From: JBBSMX01 sp038232935
GTDB lineage: Bacteria > Bacteroidota > Rhodothermia > Rhodothermales > JANQRZ01
Assembly: GCA_038232935.1 (NCBI GenBank)
Contig: JBBSMX010000038.1
Location: 1-30,830, forward strand
Direction: 5' to 3'
Length of the DNA: 30,830 nucleotides
Positions within the stretch are counted from its first letter, which is position 1; every line of letters begins with the position of its first letter. Below, in pieces: positions 16,693 through 24,198 of this stretch. The notes below the pieces were generated by a model. The model had not been told where the DNA came from. It searched no databases and saw nothing but the letters and a program-made list of their open reading frames with translations. A program made the position numbers and the translations under genes.

Positions 16693-17651
16693 ATGGCTGC
16701 CTTCTCGCTCGACCTCCGACAACGCATTCTCGACGCCGCCCTGTGTGGCGACGCCACCGAGCAAGCCGTTGCGAGCCGCTTCGGCGTCAGCAAGGGCTTC
16801 GTCCAGAAGATCAAACGACGATGGCGGCGCGACGGCACCGCCGAGCCCGTCGGCCACCGGGGCGGAGCGCACCCCAAGCTCTCGGCCGAGGACCGCACCG
16901 CGCTCGCCGCCTGGGTCGAGGCCACGCCCGACGCGACCGGCCAAGAGCTCGCCGACCGGCTCGCCACCGAGCGCTCGGTTCGGGCCACGGCCCGGACGCT
17001 CAACCGCACGCTTCGGGCGATGGGGCTCACGCTCAAACAAAGACGCTCCGAGCCGCCGAACGCGACCGCGACGACGTAGCCGCTGAGCGCGAGGCGTTCG
17101 CGGACGAGCAGCCGGCGATGGAGGCGGACCGCTTCGTGTTCCTCGACGAGACCGGCTCGAACATCACGATGGCCCGGCGCTACGGCCGCTCGAAGCGAGG
17201 ACGCCCGGTGTACGGGACGGTCCCGCACCGCCGGGGGAAGAACCTCCCCGTCGTCGGTGCGATCTCGGCCTCGGGCGGCCTCCTGGCTCACCGCTCCCTC
17301 GACGGTGCCATGACGGGGGCGGCGTTCCTCGCCTTCGCCACGGAGGCGTTGATCCCGGCGCTCCGCCCCGGCCAGGTCGTGGTGATGGACAACCTCTCGG
17401 CGCACAAGACGAAGGCGGTCCGGTCGGCCTTCCACGCTGCCGGGGTCGGCGTGGTTTACCTCCCGCGCTACAGCCCGGAGTTCAACCCGATCGAGCTGTG
17501 CTGGGCGAAGGTGAAGGCGCGACTGCGTGCCGTGGGGGCACGGACGCGGGAAGCCCTTCGCACGGCGGTGTCCGAGGCGTTGGCCCTCGTCGAGGTCGAG
17601 GAGGTACGGCGCTGCGTGAGGCATTGCGGCTACTCGCTCACGAGCATGTGA
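16693..17651 (+). CDS. IS630-family transposase (two frames, -1 frameshift)
   Basis: The first frame (16693-17079) encodes a helix-turn-helix DNA-binding part beginning MAAFSLDLRQRILDAALCGD, followed by a second winged-helix-like segment. The catalytic part is in the -1 frame and runs to TGA at 17649-17651. It holds the DDE triad in FVFLDETGSN, VVVMDNLSAHK and YSPEFNPIELCWAKVK. Family alignment places the join near codon 115 (17035-17037), giving a fused product of about 319 residues. At the join the sequence is AAACAAAG rather than an uninterrupted A run. The catalytic triad and ends are intact, so activity depends on whether this frameshift still works. Without it the first frame would give only a 128-residue DNA-binding protein. 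Confidence 0.88.
17034..17042 (+). other. Frameshift site of the IS630 transposase, interrupted A run
   Basis: CAAACAAAG marks where the first frame (CTC AAA CAA AGA) must pass to the -1 frame (ACA AAG ACG). A single C at 17038 breaks what would otherwise be a run of seven A followed by G. Frameshifting at runs of A is the usual arrangement in IS630 elements. Confidence 0.55.
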
Positions 17652-17659
17652 CTCCTACA

Positions 17660-18292
17660 CTAGCCGTTCACCGCGCGTTCGATCTCCCGTCGGAACGTGG
17701 CAGCGGCGGCGGCGGGGTCGTTCGCCGTCGTGATCGCCGTCATCACCGCGACGCCGTGCGCGCCGGCCTCCACCACGGACTGCACCCGCTCCGGTGTAAT
17801 CCCGGCGATCCCGATGACGGGAATAGACACGGCCGCACACACGTCCGCGAGTCCGTCGAGCCCCTTCACCGAGGCCGGATTTCGTTTCGAGCGCGTCGGG
17901 AAGACGGGGCCGAAGCCGAGGTAGCTCGCGCCGGCGGCCTCGGCTGCGAGCGCCTGCGTCGTGTCCGTCACCGTGGCTCCGATGACGGCATCGGGACCGA
18001 GGATACGCCGCGCCACCTCCACCGGCAGGTCAAGCTGCCCGAGGTGGACGCCCGCCGCGCCGACCGCGAGCGCGAGGTCGAGCAGGTCGTCGATGAGCAG
18101 AGGGATGCCGGCGGCGCGGCAGGCGTCGGCCGTGCGATGGGCTTCGTAGAGGCGGGCGCGGAGGGGACCGGTTTTCTGGCGGAATTGGACGGTGTCGGCC
18201 CCGCCTGCCGCTGCGCGGGCTGCGAGGTCGGCGTGCGAGAGCCGCTGTTGGAACACGAAATCGGTGAGGACGTGGAGGCGACCGATGGGCAT
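17660..18292 (-). CDS. thiE: Thiamine phosphate synthase
   Basis: ThiE joins hydroxymethylpyrimidine diphosphate and thiazole phosphate to give thiamine phosphate in the cytoplasm. The 210-residue TIM barrel shows the family motifs in order: DTVQFRQK (pyrimidine diphosphate binding), AGVHLGQLDLP, GATVTD, SYLGFGPVFPTRSK and IPVIGIAGITPE, followed by GVAVMTAI. No other thi genes are adjacent and no TPP riboswitch is seen upstream. The last base pair of its TAG stop codon now belongs to the IS630 end, because the element landed in the TA of the stop and its terminal G restored TAG. The protein is therefore unchanged. TenI-like paralogs are an alternative, but the FRQK and GFGPVFPT motifs favour a true ThiE. 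Confidence 0.9.
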   Translation of the reverse strand: MPIGRLHVLTDFVFQQRLSHADLAARAAAGGADTVQFRQKTGPLRARLYEAHRTADACRAAGIPLLIDDLLDLALAVGAAGVHLGQLDLPVEVARRILGPDAVIGATVTDTTQALAAEAAGASYLGFGPVFPTRSKRNPASVKGLDGLADVCAAVSIPVIGIAGITPERVQSVVEAGAHGVAVMTAITTANDPAAAAATFRREIERAVNG

Positions 18293-18334
18293 TAGGGAGT
18301 GTTGGAGGGAAAGAGGGCGAGCCGTAGAAAATTC

Positions 18335-18363
18335 TTGTCGGAAAGAAAAAAATCCCTACTTTG
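18335..18363 (+). promoter_or_regulatory. Bacteroidota-type promoter of the cold-shock gene
   Basis: TTG at 18335-18337 (within TTCTTG) is followed after exactly 19 bases by TACTTTG at 18357-18363, a close match to the -33/-7 consensus of Bacteroidota primary sigma factors. It predicts a transcript start near 18370 and a leader of about 105 bases, as is common for cspA-type mRNAs. Confidence 0.65.
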
Positions 18364-18474
18364 TACACTCGCAAGCAGAAGTTCGATTCCGAAGCTCTAC
18401 GATCACTCGATCAATAGGCCGGCAATTGAAACGCCTCTGCTCCCTTATCCTTACACGCAAGACGCACTACTACC

Positions 18475-18687
18475 ATGGGAGAACGCGAGACCGGCAAGGT
18501 CAAGTGGTTCAACGCTGACAAAGGCTTCGGCTTTATCGAGCGCGAGTCCGGCGGCGACATTTTCGTTCATCACAGCGAGATCCGCATGGAAGGCTATCGC
18601 ACCCTCGAAGAAGGCCAGGCGGTCGAGTTCGTCGTCGGCCAGGGTCGCAAGGGCCTCCAGGCGCAGGAAGTGACGGCTGCTCCCTAA
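18475..18687 (+). CDS. Cold-shock protein (CspA family)
   Basis: This 70-residue single OB-fold protein has KVKWFNADKGFGFIE (RNP1) at about 8-22 and DIFVHHSEI (RNP2) at about 28-36, the two RNA/ssDNA-binding motifs of CspA proteins. These proteins act as RNA chaperones, in cold shock or constitutively. The length and the absence of extra domains are normal. A good Bacteroidota-type promoter, a leader of about 105 bases and a strong terminator immediately downstream make it a complete single-gene unit. The long leader leaves room for temperature-sensitive RNA structure, although no specific motif was recognised. Confidence 0.96.
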   Translation: MGERETGKVKWFNADKGFGFIERESGGDIFVHHSEIRMEGYRTLEEGQAVEFVVGQGRKGLQAQEVTAAP

Positions 18688-18709
18688 GAGCCGCATCGCT
18701 GTACGACTG

Positions 18710-18743
18710 AAGGGCTGCCCCTCCGCGGGGCAGCCCTTTTCTT
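18710..18743 (+). terminator. Rho-independent terminator of the cold-shock gene
   Basis: A perfect 12-bp stem (18710-18721 and 18727-18738) with a five-base loop TCCGC runs into TTTTCTT. It starts 22 bases after the stop codon of the cold-shock gene. Confidence 0.92.
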
Positions 18744-18810
18744 GTTCGGAGCGCGGTGATCCGGTGGGGACGATCCGGCGGGAGGGGGGACGGCCTGGCG
18801 GGAGGAAGGC

Positions 18811-19263
18811 TCACACCCGGTCGTCACCGGCCCCCCGCGCCGCCTCGTTCGCATGGCGCTCGGCTTCGGCGGCGCGGCGCTGCGCGTCTTCGGCCATCTG
18901 CCGCGTCTCGGCCGCGAGCCGCTCGGTCTCGGCCGCCCCGCCGGAGGGGATAGCGCGCGGCGACCCGGCCGGACGTTCGACCACGTCGCGTTCGACGACG
19001 ACGCTCTCGCGGGGCGTCGTCTCTAGCTCGGCAATCCGCTTTTCCAGCTTCCTGATCCGGCTGCTTGCGCGGACCCGGCCCGGCACAGAAAACAGTGCGC
19101 CGACGAGCACGCCACTCAGGAGGGTTACGATGATGACGAGCGCCAGGGGGCTCGTGAGGACGTAATCGGGGCCGATGTGGATTTGCGTCGGGGCCGGGTT
19201 ATACAGCGCAAACACGACCGCGACGATGGCAATGAGGAGGGAGAAGATGAGCGCGAAGCGCAT
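18811..19263 (-). CDS. LapA-domain (DUF1049) membrane protein
   Basis: The 150-residue protein has two transmembrane segments (about residues 4-22 and 40-62) separated by a short NPAPTQIHIGPDYVLTSP loop. This is the layout of the LapA/DUF1049 domain, named from lipopolysaccharide assembly protein A. A charged tail rich in Ala, Glu and Arg (about 67-150) is probably coiled coil (repeated AAETRQMAEDAQRRAAEAE pattern) and cytosolic. LapA proteins help recruit LPS assembly factors in E. coli, but the domain is widespread and the role here is uncertain. The gene lies just beyond the terminator of the carotenoid operon and has its own short upstream region. Confidence 0.75.
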   Translation of the reverse strand: MRFALIFSLLIAIVAVVFALYNPAPTQIHIGPDYVLTSPLALVIIVTLLSGVLVGALFSVPGRVRASSRIRKLEKRIAELETTPRESVVVERDVVERPAGSPRAIPSGGAAETERLAAETRQMAEDAQRRAAEAERHANEAARGAGDDRV

Positions 19264-19309
19264 GGGGTGGCCTCTCGGGATGGGTTAGAAAGCGCGCCTC
19301 CAATTAACG

Positions 19310-19343
19310 AAAAAAAGATGACGTGGAGGAGACTCTCCTGCAC
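19310..19343 (-). terminator. Terminator of the carotenoid operon
   Basis: On the minus strand, GTGCAGGAG-AGT-CTCCTCCAC forms a stem of 8 pairs with one mismatch (19323-19343), followed six bases later by seven T residues (19310-19316). It begins 4 bases after the glycosyltransferase stop codon. Confidence 0.65.
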
Positions 19344-19347
19344 CTCC

Positions 19348-20451
19348 TCACTGCTCCACCCGCTCCACGGGAATCGGCCGCCGCCCCACGGTGCGCCCTT
19401 TCCAGCGGACACGCCCCGTCCAGTGGCTCACGGCCGAGTCCAGGGGTAGGAGGCCGCCGAGGAGGAGAGAGAACGGAGCGAGCAGCCGGATGCGCAGCGG
19501 GAACCGGCCGAAGGTGTCGGTGCCGGCTTTGAGGGCATACAGCGAGAGCAGGAACCACGGGGACACGAGCGGCGGCAGCACGAAGGCGATCCAGAACAGT
19601 GTGTGGGCTAGCACGAACCGCAGCGGCGTCCCTCCCTGGAGGAGGTAGGCATTCTTGCGGAACCCGACCCAGGCTTCGCCCAGGTTTCGGTACATCCACA
19701 CCTCTACCTCGTTCTGCAAGTCGCAGAGCGCGACGGACATGCCCTGCGCTTTGAGGTAGCGGCCGATCTTGATATCCTCCAGCACCTCGGAGGGCAGTGC
19801 GGCGTGCGGCTCGTGCCGGTGATATGCGTCGGCGCGGATGAGCCAGCACTGGCCGTTGAGGGAAGCGAGCGCCGAAGAATTCGTGCGGGGCACGAGTGTG
19901 AGGGGGAGCGCCGTCAGCATGGCGAACGGAACGAGGCTCGTCAGGAGCTGGCCGCCGCCGCGCAGGTGGGGCAGGCCCGTGAGGACGCCGCCTGCCGCAT
20001 CCGCTCCGCGCTCCACCGCCACGAATCGTTCCACCAACCGCCGGAGTGCATCCGCGTCCTTCAGCGCGGCGTCGGCGTCGAGGAAGAGGTAGACCTCGCC
20101 CGTGGCGTGCTGGGCGAGGTGGTGCAGCGCGTGGACCTTGCCGATCCAGCCCGGCGGCGGGCCGTAGCCCCGGATGCCACGCACGCGTCCCCCGGCCGCT
20201 TCGATCACGTCCCAGGTCTCGTCTTCCGAGCCGTCGTCGTAGACGAGCACCTCGACCTGCGGATACTCCTGCTGGAGCAGGGTGGGGAGGAGGCGGCGCA
20301 GGTTCTCGGCCTCGTTCCGCGCCGGGATCAGCACCGACACCGTCGGCAGGTCGTCCAGATCGGCCCGCACTGCTCGCGCCCGCCGCAGGTGGAGCAGGTT
20401 GGAGGCGAGGACGCCGAGAAATAAGGCGTGGAGGCCGACGAGCAGGAGCAT
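19348..20451 (-). CDS. Family 2 glycosyltransferase, probable carotenoid glycosyltransferase
   Basis: The 367-residue membrane-associated protein starts with one hydrophobic segment (residues 1-20). It then has a GT-A fold: PTVSVLIPARNE (37-48), DDGSEDET (72-79), the metal-binding DADA (125-128) and LEDIKIGRYLKAQG with the likely catalytic acid (224-237). Several C-terminal membrane helices follow. This layout matches CruC/CrtQ-type enzymes that attach a sugar to hydroxylated carotenoids. Position as last gene of an operon with crtB, cruF and an acyltransferase supports glycosylation of a C-1' hydroxy carotenoid, as in salinixanthin. Homology begins at the ATG ending at 20451; the longer upstream frame is not coding-like. 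A TATCTTTA at 20539-20546 could be an internal promoter. Other membrane glycosyltransferases remain possible. Confidence 0.82.
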   Translation of the reverse strand: MLLLVGLHALFLGVLASNLLHLRRARAVRADLDDLPTVSVLIPARNEAENLRRLLPTLLQQEYPQVEVLVYDDGSEDETWDVIEAAGGRVRGIRGYGPPPGWIGKVHALHHLAQHATGEVYLFLDADAALKDADALRRLVERFVAVERGADAAGGVLTGLPHLRGGGQLLTSLVPFAMLTALPLTLVPRTNSSALASLNGQCWLIRADAYHRHEPHAALPSEVLEDIKIGRYLKAQGMSVALCDLQNEVEVWMYRNLGEAWVGFRKNAYLLQGGTPLRFVLAHTLFWIAFVLPPLVSPWFLLSLYALKAGTDTFGRFPLRIRLLAPFSLLLGGLLPLDSAVSHWTGRVRWKGRTVGRRPIPVERVEQ

Positions 20452-20554
20452 CCGGGGGAAGAGAAAGGAAAAGGGAAGGCGTGCGGCGGCGGCCGAGTCG
20501 CACTGTTCCGTTATCCCCCGGAGTACGCCCGCCGTTCTTAAAGATAACCCGATC

Positions 20555-21169
20555 TCACGGCGGGGAGAGAAGAAACTGGCGGAAGAGGGGCGGCGGGGTC
20601 TGCGCGAGCAGGCGTTCGCGGACTCGGTCCGTGTGTGGGCGTCCGAGCTTCTGAAGTGTGTACCAGATCCACACCTCGGGCTCGAAGGGGGAGATGCCGT
20701 CGGCCGGCCGCTCGCGCAGCACGGTCCGCAGCCGCTCGAACTTCCGGAGCGCCTCCTCCGCATTCCCGCCGAAGAGGCCGGGTCGGTAGAGCAGCGACTG
20801 GCCGTCTACGAGGAGCACGTACGGCTCGTCGGGGTCCAGACTGCGGGCGTGGTCGAGGAGGCAGACGGAGCGGGGGCCGTAGACGGGGAGCATCCAGGGC
20901 GGACCGTCGGTGGCGCGATGCCCCCAGAGCGCGGCGAGCAGGGCGAAGTCGCGGGCGGTGCGGCAGTCGCTCTCGTCGGGGAGGTCGTCGAGGTAGCGGG
21001 TGTCGTGGGTGAGCGGGTAGAGCCGGTAGCGGTAGAGCAACTCGTCGCTCACTGTGTGGATGGTGGCGTGCAGGCGAGCGATGCCGGCGTCGTCGTTCTG
21101 CGCGTACAGCGAGGCCAGGGTGTCGGGCGGGGGCACCGCGAAGAGGAGCAGGGTGAGCAGCAGGGGCAT
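20555..21169 (-). CDS. Unknown exported protein in the carotenoid operon, TPR-like
   Basis: I do not recognise a named family. The 204-residue protein has a short signal peptide (MPLLLTLLLFAVP) and then a largely helical body. Features include YRYRLYPLTHDTRYLDDL, repeated Ala/Leu helices, and YVLLVDGQSLLYRPGLFGGN followed by AEEALRKFERL. The latter resembles tetratricopeptide-like repeat proteins in which a size- or count-dependent helix pair is followed by FGG. The ATG ending at 21169 is chosen because it gives the signal peptide; in-frame upstream starts would add 41 residues without homology-like sequence. It lies between the acyltransferase and glycosyltransferase genes on the same strand, so it is probably co-transcribed, and might aid placement of the pigment in the envelope. 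That role is speculation. Confidence 0.7.
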   Translation of the reverse strand: MPLLLTLLLFAVPPPDTLASLYAQNDDAGIARLHATIHTVSDELLYRYRLYPLTHDTRYLDDLPDESDCRTARDFALLAALWGHRATDGPPWMLPVYGPRSVCLLDHARSLDPDEPYVLLVDGQSLLYRPGLFGGNAEEALRKFERLRTVLRERPADGISPFEPEVWIWYTLQKLGRPHTDRVRERLLAQTPPPLFRQFLLSPP

Positions 21170-21183
21170 GGGAGAGGGTGAGA

Positions 21184-21300
21184 CGTGATGCGTGAGAGTG
21201 CTGGGGCAGGCGTCGCGATAGCACCTCGACATCTCGCCTGCGTCGAAGCTCCGCGCAGAAAACTGACGGCGAGGGGTCGAGACTAATTTCACGCATCACG
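21184..21300. repeat. Inverted repeat with 12-bp arms in an operon gap
   Basis: CGTGATGCGTGA at 21184-21195 is the exact complement of TCACGCATCACG at 21289-21300. The right arm is partly duplicated with a 7-base period (ACGCATCACG again at 21298-21307), running into the acyltransferase stop codon. In the operon mRNA this could form a long-loop stem between two genes. Confidence 0.6.
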
Positions 21301-21302
21301 CA

Positions 21303-22073
21303 TCACGTCCAGCGCCGGAGGAGCGGGGCGAGTAGCGAGAGGTTCCAGCGCTCGTTCGCGCTCGGCCGGCCGTCGAGCAACATACGGCCCATGCCCGGCG
21401 GCGCATCACGCAGCATACTGAGCGTGCCTTCGATACGTTCGCGTTCGTCGCCGGTGGGAGCGTCGTGCGGAGCGCCGCCGCCGAGGAGCACGGTCGGGCG
21501 GTCCTCGCCCCACCACGTCACGTGGATGCCCAGCGGCCACCACTGCGCGGCGTCGGGCAGGAGATCCGCGAGGCGGCCGAACGCGGACGGGGCGAATGCC
21601 GCAACGCCCGCGTCCGGCGGGCCCAGTTCGCCCTCGGGGAAATAGAGGAACACGTGCTCGGAGCGGTCGCGCAGTCGCCGTACGGTCTCGCGGATCGTGG
21701 AGAGCCGCTGCGCGGGGTCGCCTTTGGGAAACGGGAGGGCACCGATTGGGCCAAAAAGGGGGGTCTGCTCCCACTCGTTCATCCAGAGCAGGGGGCGTCG
21801 GTCCATCACCCGGCGGGCGAGCAGCCACAACAGATAGCCGTCGTGGAACGAGTGGTGGTTGGCGTAGGCGACGAGCGGGCGGTTCGGCGAGAGCACGGCC
21901 TTCGGTCCGTGCCACGGCTCCGGCCCCACCCACACGATGCGGCGAAACGTCCGGCGCAGCGTGCGCTCGATCATCCGCTCCACGAGTGCGACCACGACGC
22001 GCTTGCCGAGCGGGGCCTCCTCACGCTGCCGAGACGAGGTGGCGGGGCGTATGCCGGGATTCCGACCGGCCAC
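21303..22073 (-). CDS. PlsC-like acyltransferase, probable carotenoid acyltransferase
   Basis: The 256-residue protein has the lysophospholipid acyltransferase signature NHHSFHD (72-78), that is the HX4D catalytic motif, and FPEGEL (145-150) in place of the usual FPEGTRS motif. This family moves fatty acyl groups from acyl-CoA or acyl-ACP to a hydroxyl. CruD-type acyltransferases acylate the sugar of glycosylated carotenoids, and the position between crtB and a glycosyltransferase makes that the likely role. The start is GTG at 22073, one base after the crtB stop codon (TGA-C-GTG), which suggests translational coupling. A general phospholipid acyltransferase is the main alternative, but the operon context argues against it. 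Confidence 0.78.
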   Translation of the reverse strand: MAGRNPGIRPATSSRQREEAPLGKRVVVALVERMIERTLRRTFRRIVWVGPEPWHGPKAVLSPNRPLVAYANHHSFHDGYLLWLLARRVMDRRPLLWMNEWEQTPLFGPIGALPFPKGDPAQRLSTIRETVRRLRDRSEHVFLYFPEGELGPPDAGVAAFAPSAFGRLADLLPDAAQWWPLGIHVTWWGEDRPTVLLGGGAPHDAPTGDERERIEGTLSMLRDAPPGMGRMLLDGRPSANERWNLSLLAPLLRRWT

Positions 22074-22074
22074 G

Positions 22075-23079
22075 TCAGCGAACCGATTCGGGATGCGCGG
22101 ATCGCTGCGGGAGCGCGCGACCGTCGCCGATCAGCCGGGATTTGCGGTGGGGGTACGCGTCGTGGACGATGAGGCGGAGCTTGCGGGGGAGCCCCACGTA
22201 GTTCCGCCGCCGGAGGTTGTCGTAGCCGGCGGCGCGGACCTCGTTCATGATCTCGCGGTACATCCGCGCCGCCGCCGCGATCCCGACGCGCGAGCGGAAC
22301 GGGAGGGCCTGGATGCCCCGCTCGGCCTCGCCGTAGAGCGCCTCGGCTGTCCCCATGACGGACTCCAGCAGGGCGACGTACTCGGTGTCCGGGCCGTGGC
22401 CGTTGCGGGCGACCCCGAGGAGGTCGGCGCGGGTGAGGCCGAAGCGGGCGAGGGCGTCGCTCGGGAGGTAGAGGCGGCCGAGCTGTTCGAGATCTTCGCC
22501 GACATCGCGGAGGATGTTCGTGATCTGCATCGCCTTGCCGAGCGCCCGTGCCGCGGGCTCCAACTCCGGGATCTGCGTGCGGTCCTCGACGAGGAACGGC
22601 AGCATCATCGCGCCGACGCTCCCGGCCACGAGCTCGGAGTAAGCGAGGAGGTCGTCCATGTCATCGATACCGCGCCCGCGCAGGTCCCACTCGGCTCCGT
22701 CGAGGAGCTCGTGCATCGGCTCCGGCAACAGGCCGAAGCGGGCGTGGATCTCCGCCAGCCGCCGCCACAGGAACCCGTCCGGAGGATCGCCCGCGAGCGA
22801 GCGTTCGAGGTGGTCGCGGGCATCGTCGACCTCGTGCAACGCCTGCTTGGCTCCGACCTCGAGCACCCGCTCGTCCGCGATCGAATCCACGCTCCGGCAG
22901 TAGAGGTAGACGGCGGCGATGGGGAGGCGCACGTCGCCGGGGAGCAGGCGCGTGGCGAGGGAGAATGTGCGCGAGTGGTGGCGGAAGGACCGCCAGAGGT
23001 AGCGGTCCTCCTCGTCCCGGCTCGCCCCAGGGGGCGGAGGGATCAGCGGTGTGTTCGGCGGAGGGGGCGAGGTCGTCAT
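22075..23079 (-). CDS. crtB: Phytoene synthase
   Basis: The 334-residue enzyme condenses two geranylgeranyl diphosphates head to head into phytoene, the first committed step of carotenoid synthesis. It has the trans-isoprenyl diphosphate synthase fold with both aspartate-rich motifs: DSIAD (65-69) after YLYCRSV and DVGED (192-196) after QITNILR. The helix FSLATRLLP precedes the first motif. The proline-rich N-terminus (about 1-20) is probably disordered. The start codon overlaps the cruF stop codon (ATGA), so the two are translationally coupled. Squalene synthase-like HpnC/HpnD proteins are relatives, but the association with cruF supports crtB. Confidence 0.92.
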   Translation of the reverse strand: MTTSPPPPNTPLIPPPPGASRDEEDRYLWRSFRHHSRTFSLATRLLPGDVRLPIAAVYLYCRSVDSIADERVLEVGAKQALHEVDDARDHLERSLAGDPPDGFLWRRLAEIHARFGLLPEPMHELLDGAEWDLRGRGIDDMDDLLAYSELVAGSVGAMMLPFLVEDRTQIPELEPAARALGKAMQITNILRDVGEDLEQLGRLYLPSDALARFGLTRADLLGVARNGHGPDTEYVALLESVMGTAEALYGEAERGIQALPFRSRVGIAAAARMYREIMNEVRAAGYDNLRRRNYVGLPRKLRLIVHDAYPHRKSRLIGDGRALPQRSAHPESVR

Positions 23080-23975
23080 GCGCGGATGGGTTTGGTGCGG
23101 GTGGGCTCCGGCACCAGCCGGCCGCTACGCAGCTTCACAAACGCGAACGTGAACACGAGCGCGGCGATCCCGGCGACGCCCGCGAGCGGCAGCCCGTAGA
23201 GCAGGCAGATCATCACGGGGAAGAGCACGTTCAGCCCGTAGAGCACGGGTGCCCACACGGGGGCCGAGCCCAGCCCGCCGAGCAGCCGGTCGTATCCCCA
23301 CACGATCACGAGCGAGGTCACGAGCCAGCCGAACCAGTTGACGAGCGGCATCCCGAAGTAGACCCCGCTCGCTTCGTATTTCCAGAACGGGAACGCCTGG
23401 TTCATCGCCGGGTCTAGCGCCACGTCCCACAGCACCATGAAGACGGCACCCCACATAATCGTGACGACGGGGCCGACCTTCAGCCGCCGCGCGAGGTCGT
23501 ACGACAGGAGCGAGACGGCGTACCACGAGGGCGGGATGAACCACGGCACGTGCCCGGCGATCTTCGCCCCGAGGAAGTCGCCGTAGCTGTACGCCCCGAA
23601 CGGGACGCCCGTCTGCGTGCCGAGCAGCTCGGCCGATGCGCCGATCACGCTGCCCCAGAGCAGGAACAGCACCGACCGCTTCAGCCCGAGGTCGGGGAGG
23701 TAGAGCAAGAACGTGAGGACCGGCAGGAGCGCCATGTAGACCCACGTCGGCCCCTTGATGAGGTCGTTGAGGCCGAGGCCGAGGTGCGTGGCGATCCAGC
23801 CGAGCGCGACCCCGGCCTGCGCGGGGAAGAAGTTGAGCAGGACCGTCCCGGCCACACTGAACAGGATCGACCCGGCGAAGAGCGCGAGGACAACCCGGAA
23901 GGTCCGGAACGCCGGAGGGGAAGGCCGAGGAAGGGAGGGGGCGAGCATCGGAGGCGGAGACGGAGAACGGACCAC
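23076..23975 (-). CDS. cruF: Carotenoid 1,2-hydratase-type protein CruF
   Basis: The 299-residue integral membrane protein belongs to the CruF (DUF422) family, which adds water across the terminal double bond of linear or monocyclic carotenoids to form the C-1' hydroxyl that is later glycosylated. Evidence includes about seven to eight hydrophobic helices, the segment GAYSYGDFLGAKIAGHVPWF, WDVALDPAM and YFGMPLVNWFGW, all typical of the family. It is the first gene of the operon and overlaps crtB by four bases. An internal ATG nine codons in would also be acceptable as a start. The gene order cruF-crtB matches that of other salinixanthin-like producers in general terms (inference). Confidence 0.88.
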   Translation of the reverse strand: MVRSPSPPPMLAPSLPRPSPPAFRTFRVVLALFAGSILFSVAGTVLLNFFPAQAGVALGWIATHLGLGLNDLIKGPTWVYMALLPVLTFLLYLPDLGLKRSVLFLLWGSVIGASAELLGTQTGVPFGAYSYGDFLGAKIAGHVPWFIPPSWYAVSLLSYDLARRLKVGPVVTIMWGAVFMVLWDVALDPAMNQAFPFWKYEASGVYFGMPLVNWFGWLVTSLVIVWGYDRLLGGLGSAPVWAPVLYGLNVLFPVMICLLYGLPLAGVAGIAALVFTFAFVKLRSGRLVPEPTRTKPIRA

Positions 23976-24198
23976 AACGGCTACCGCCGCGGTCGGGGGT
24001 TCAACCCCGCGAGCGGCTGACTGATCCGAACGTTTTCAAGGTTCGTTGAAAGTAAGAACGGGCGGCACACATGCTGGAGTCGGGTGAAAGTAGAAGCATT
24101 GCAGAGGGCGATGCGCGTGCCGGGCAGAGGGGCGGACCAATCCGCATGAGTTCGACGTGTAGTCTTCCCCTTCACCTCTCAGATCACCTCTTCGAAAA

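Larger units (their letters stand above)
16642..17660 (+). mobile_element. IS630-family insertion sequence
   Basis: The element is bounded by TA dinucleotides at 16640-16641 and 17661-17662, the target duplication of IS630/Tc1-mariner elements. The ends are imperfect inverted repeats: the left reads TAGTGTGAGGGTC and the right, reversed, TAGTGTAGGAGTC, with 10 of 13 identical including the TA. It carries one transposase in two overlapping frames. It lies between the convergent hydrolase and thiE genes, and its right boundary falls inside the stop codon of thiE. The length of about 1.02 kb is normal for the family. Confidence 0.85.

Noticed and set aside
18293..18474. TPP riboswitch upstream of thiE
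   Set aside because: The conserved CUGAGA and ACCUGAUC-type segments are absent on the minus strand; the region instead holds the promoter of the divergent cold-shock gene.
23985..24025. tRNA-like T-arm sequence (GGGGGTTCAACCCC)
   Set aside because: The hairpin leaves only a five-base loop rather than seven, and no matching acceptor stem, D-arm or anticodon arm was found at the right distance.
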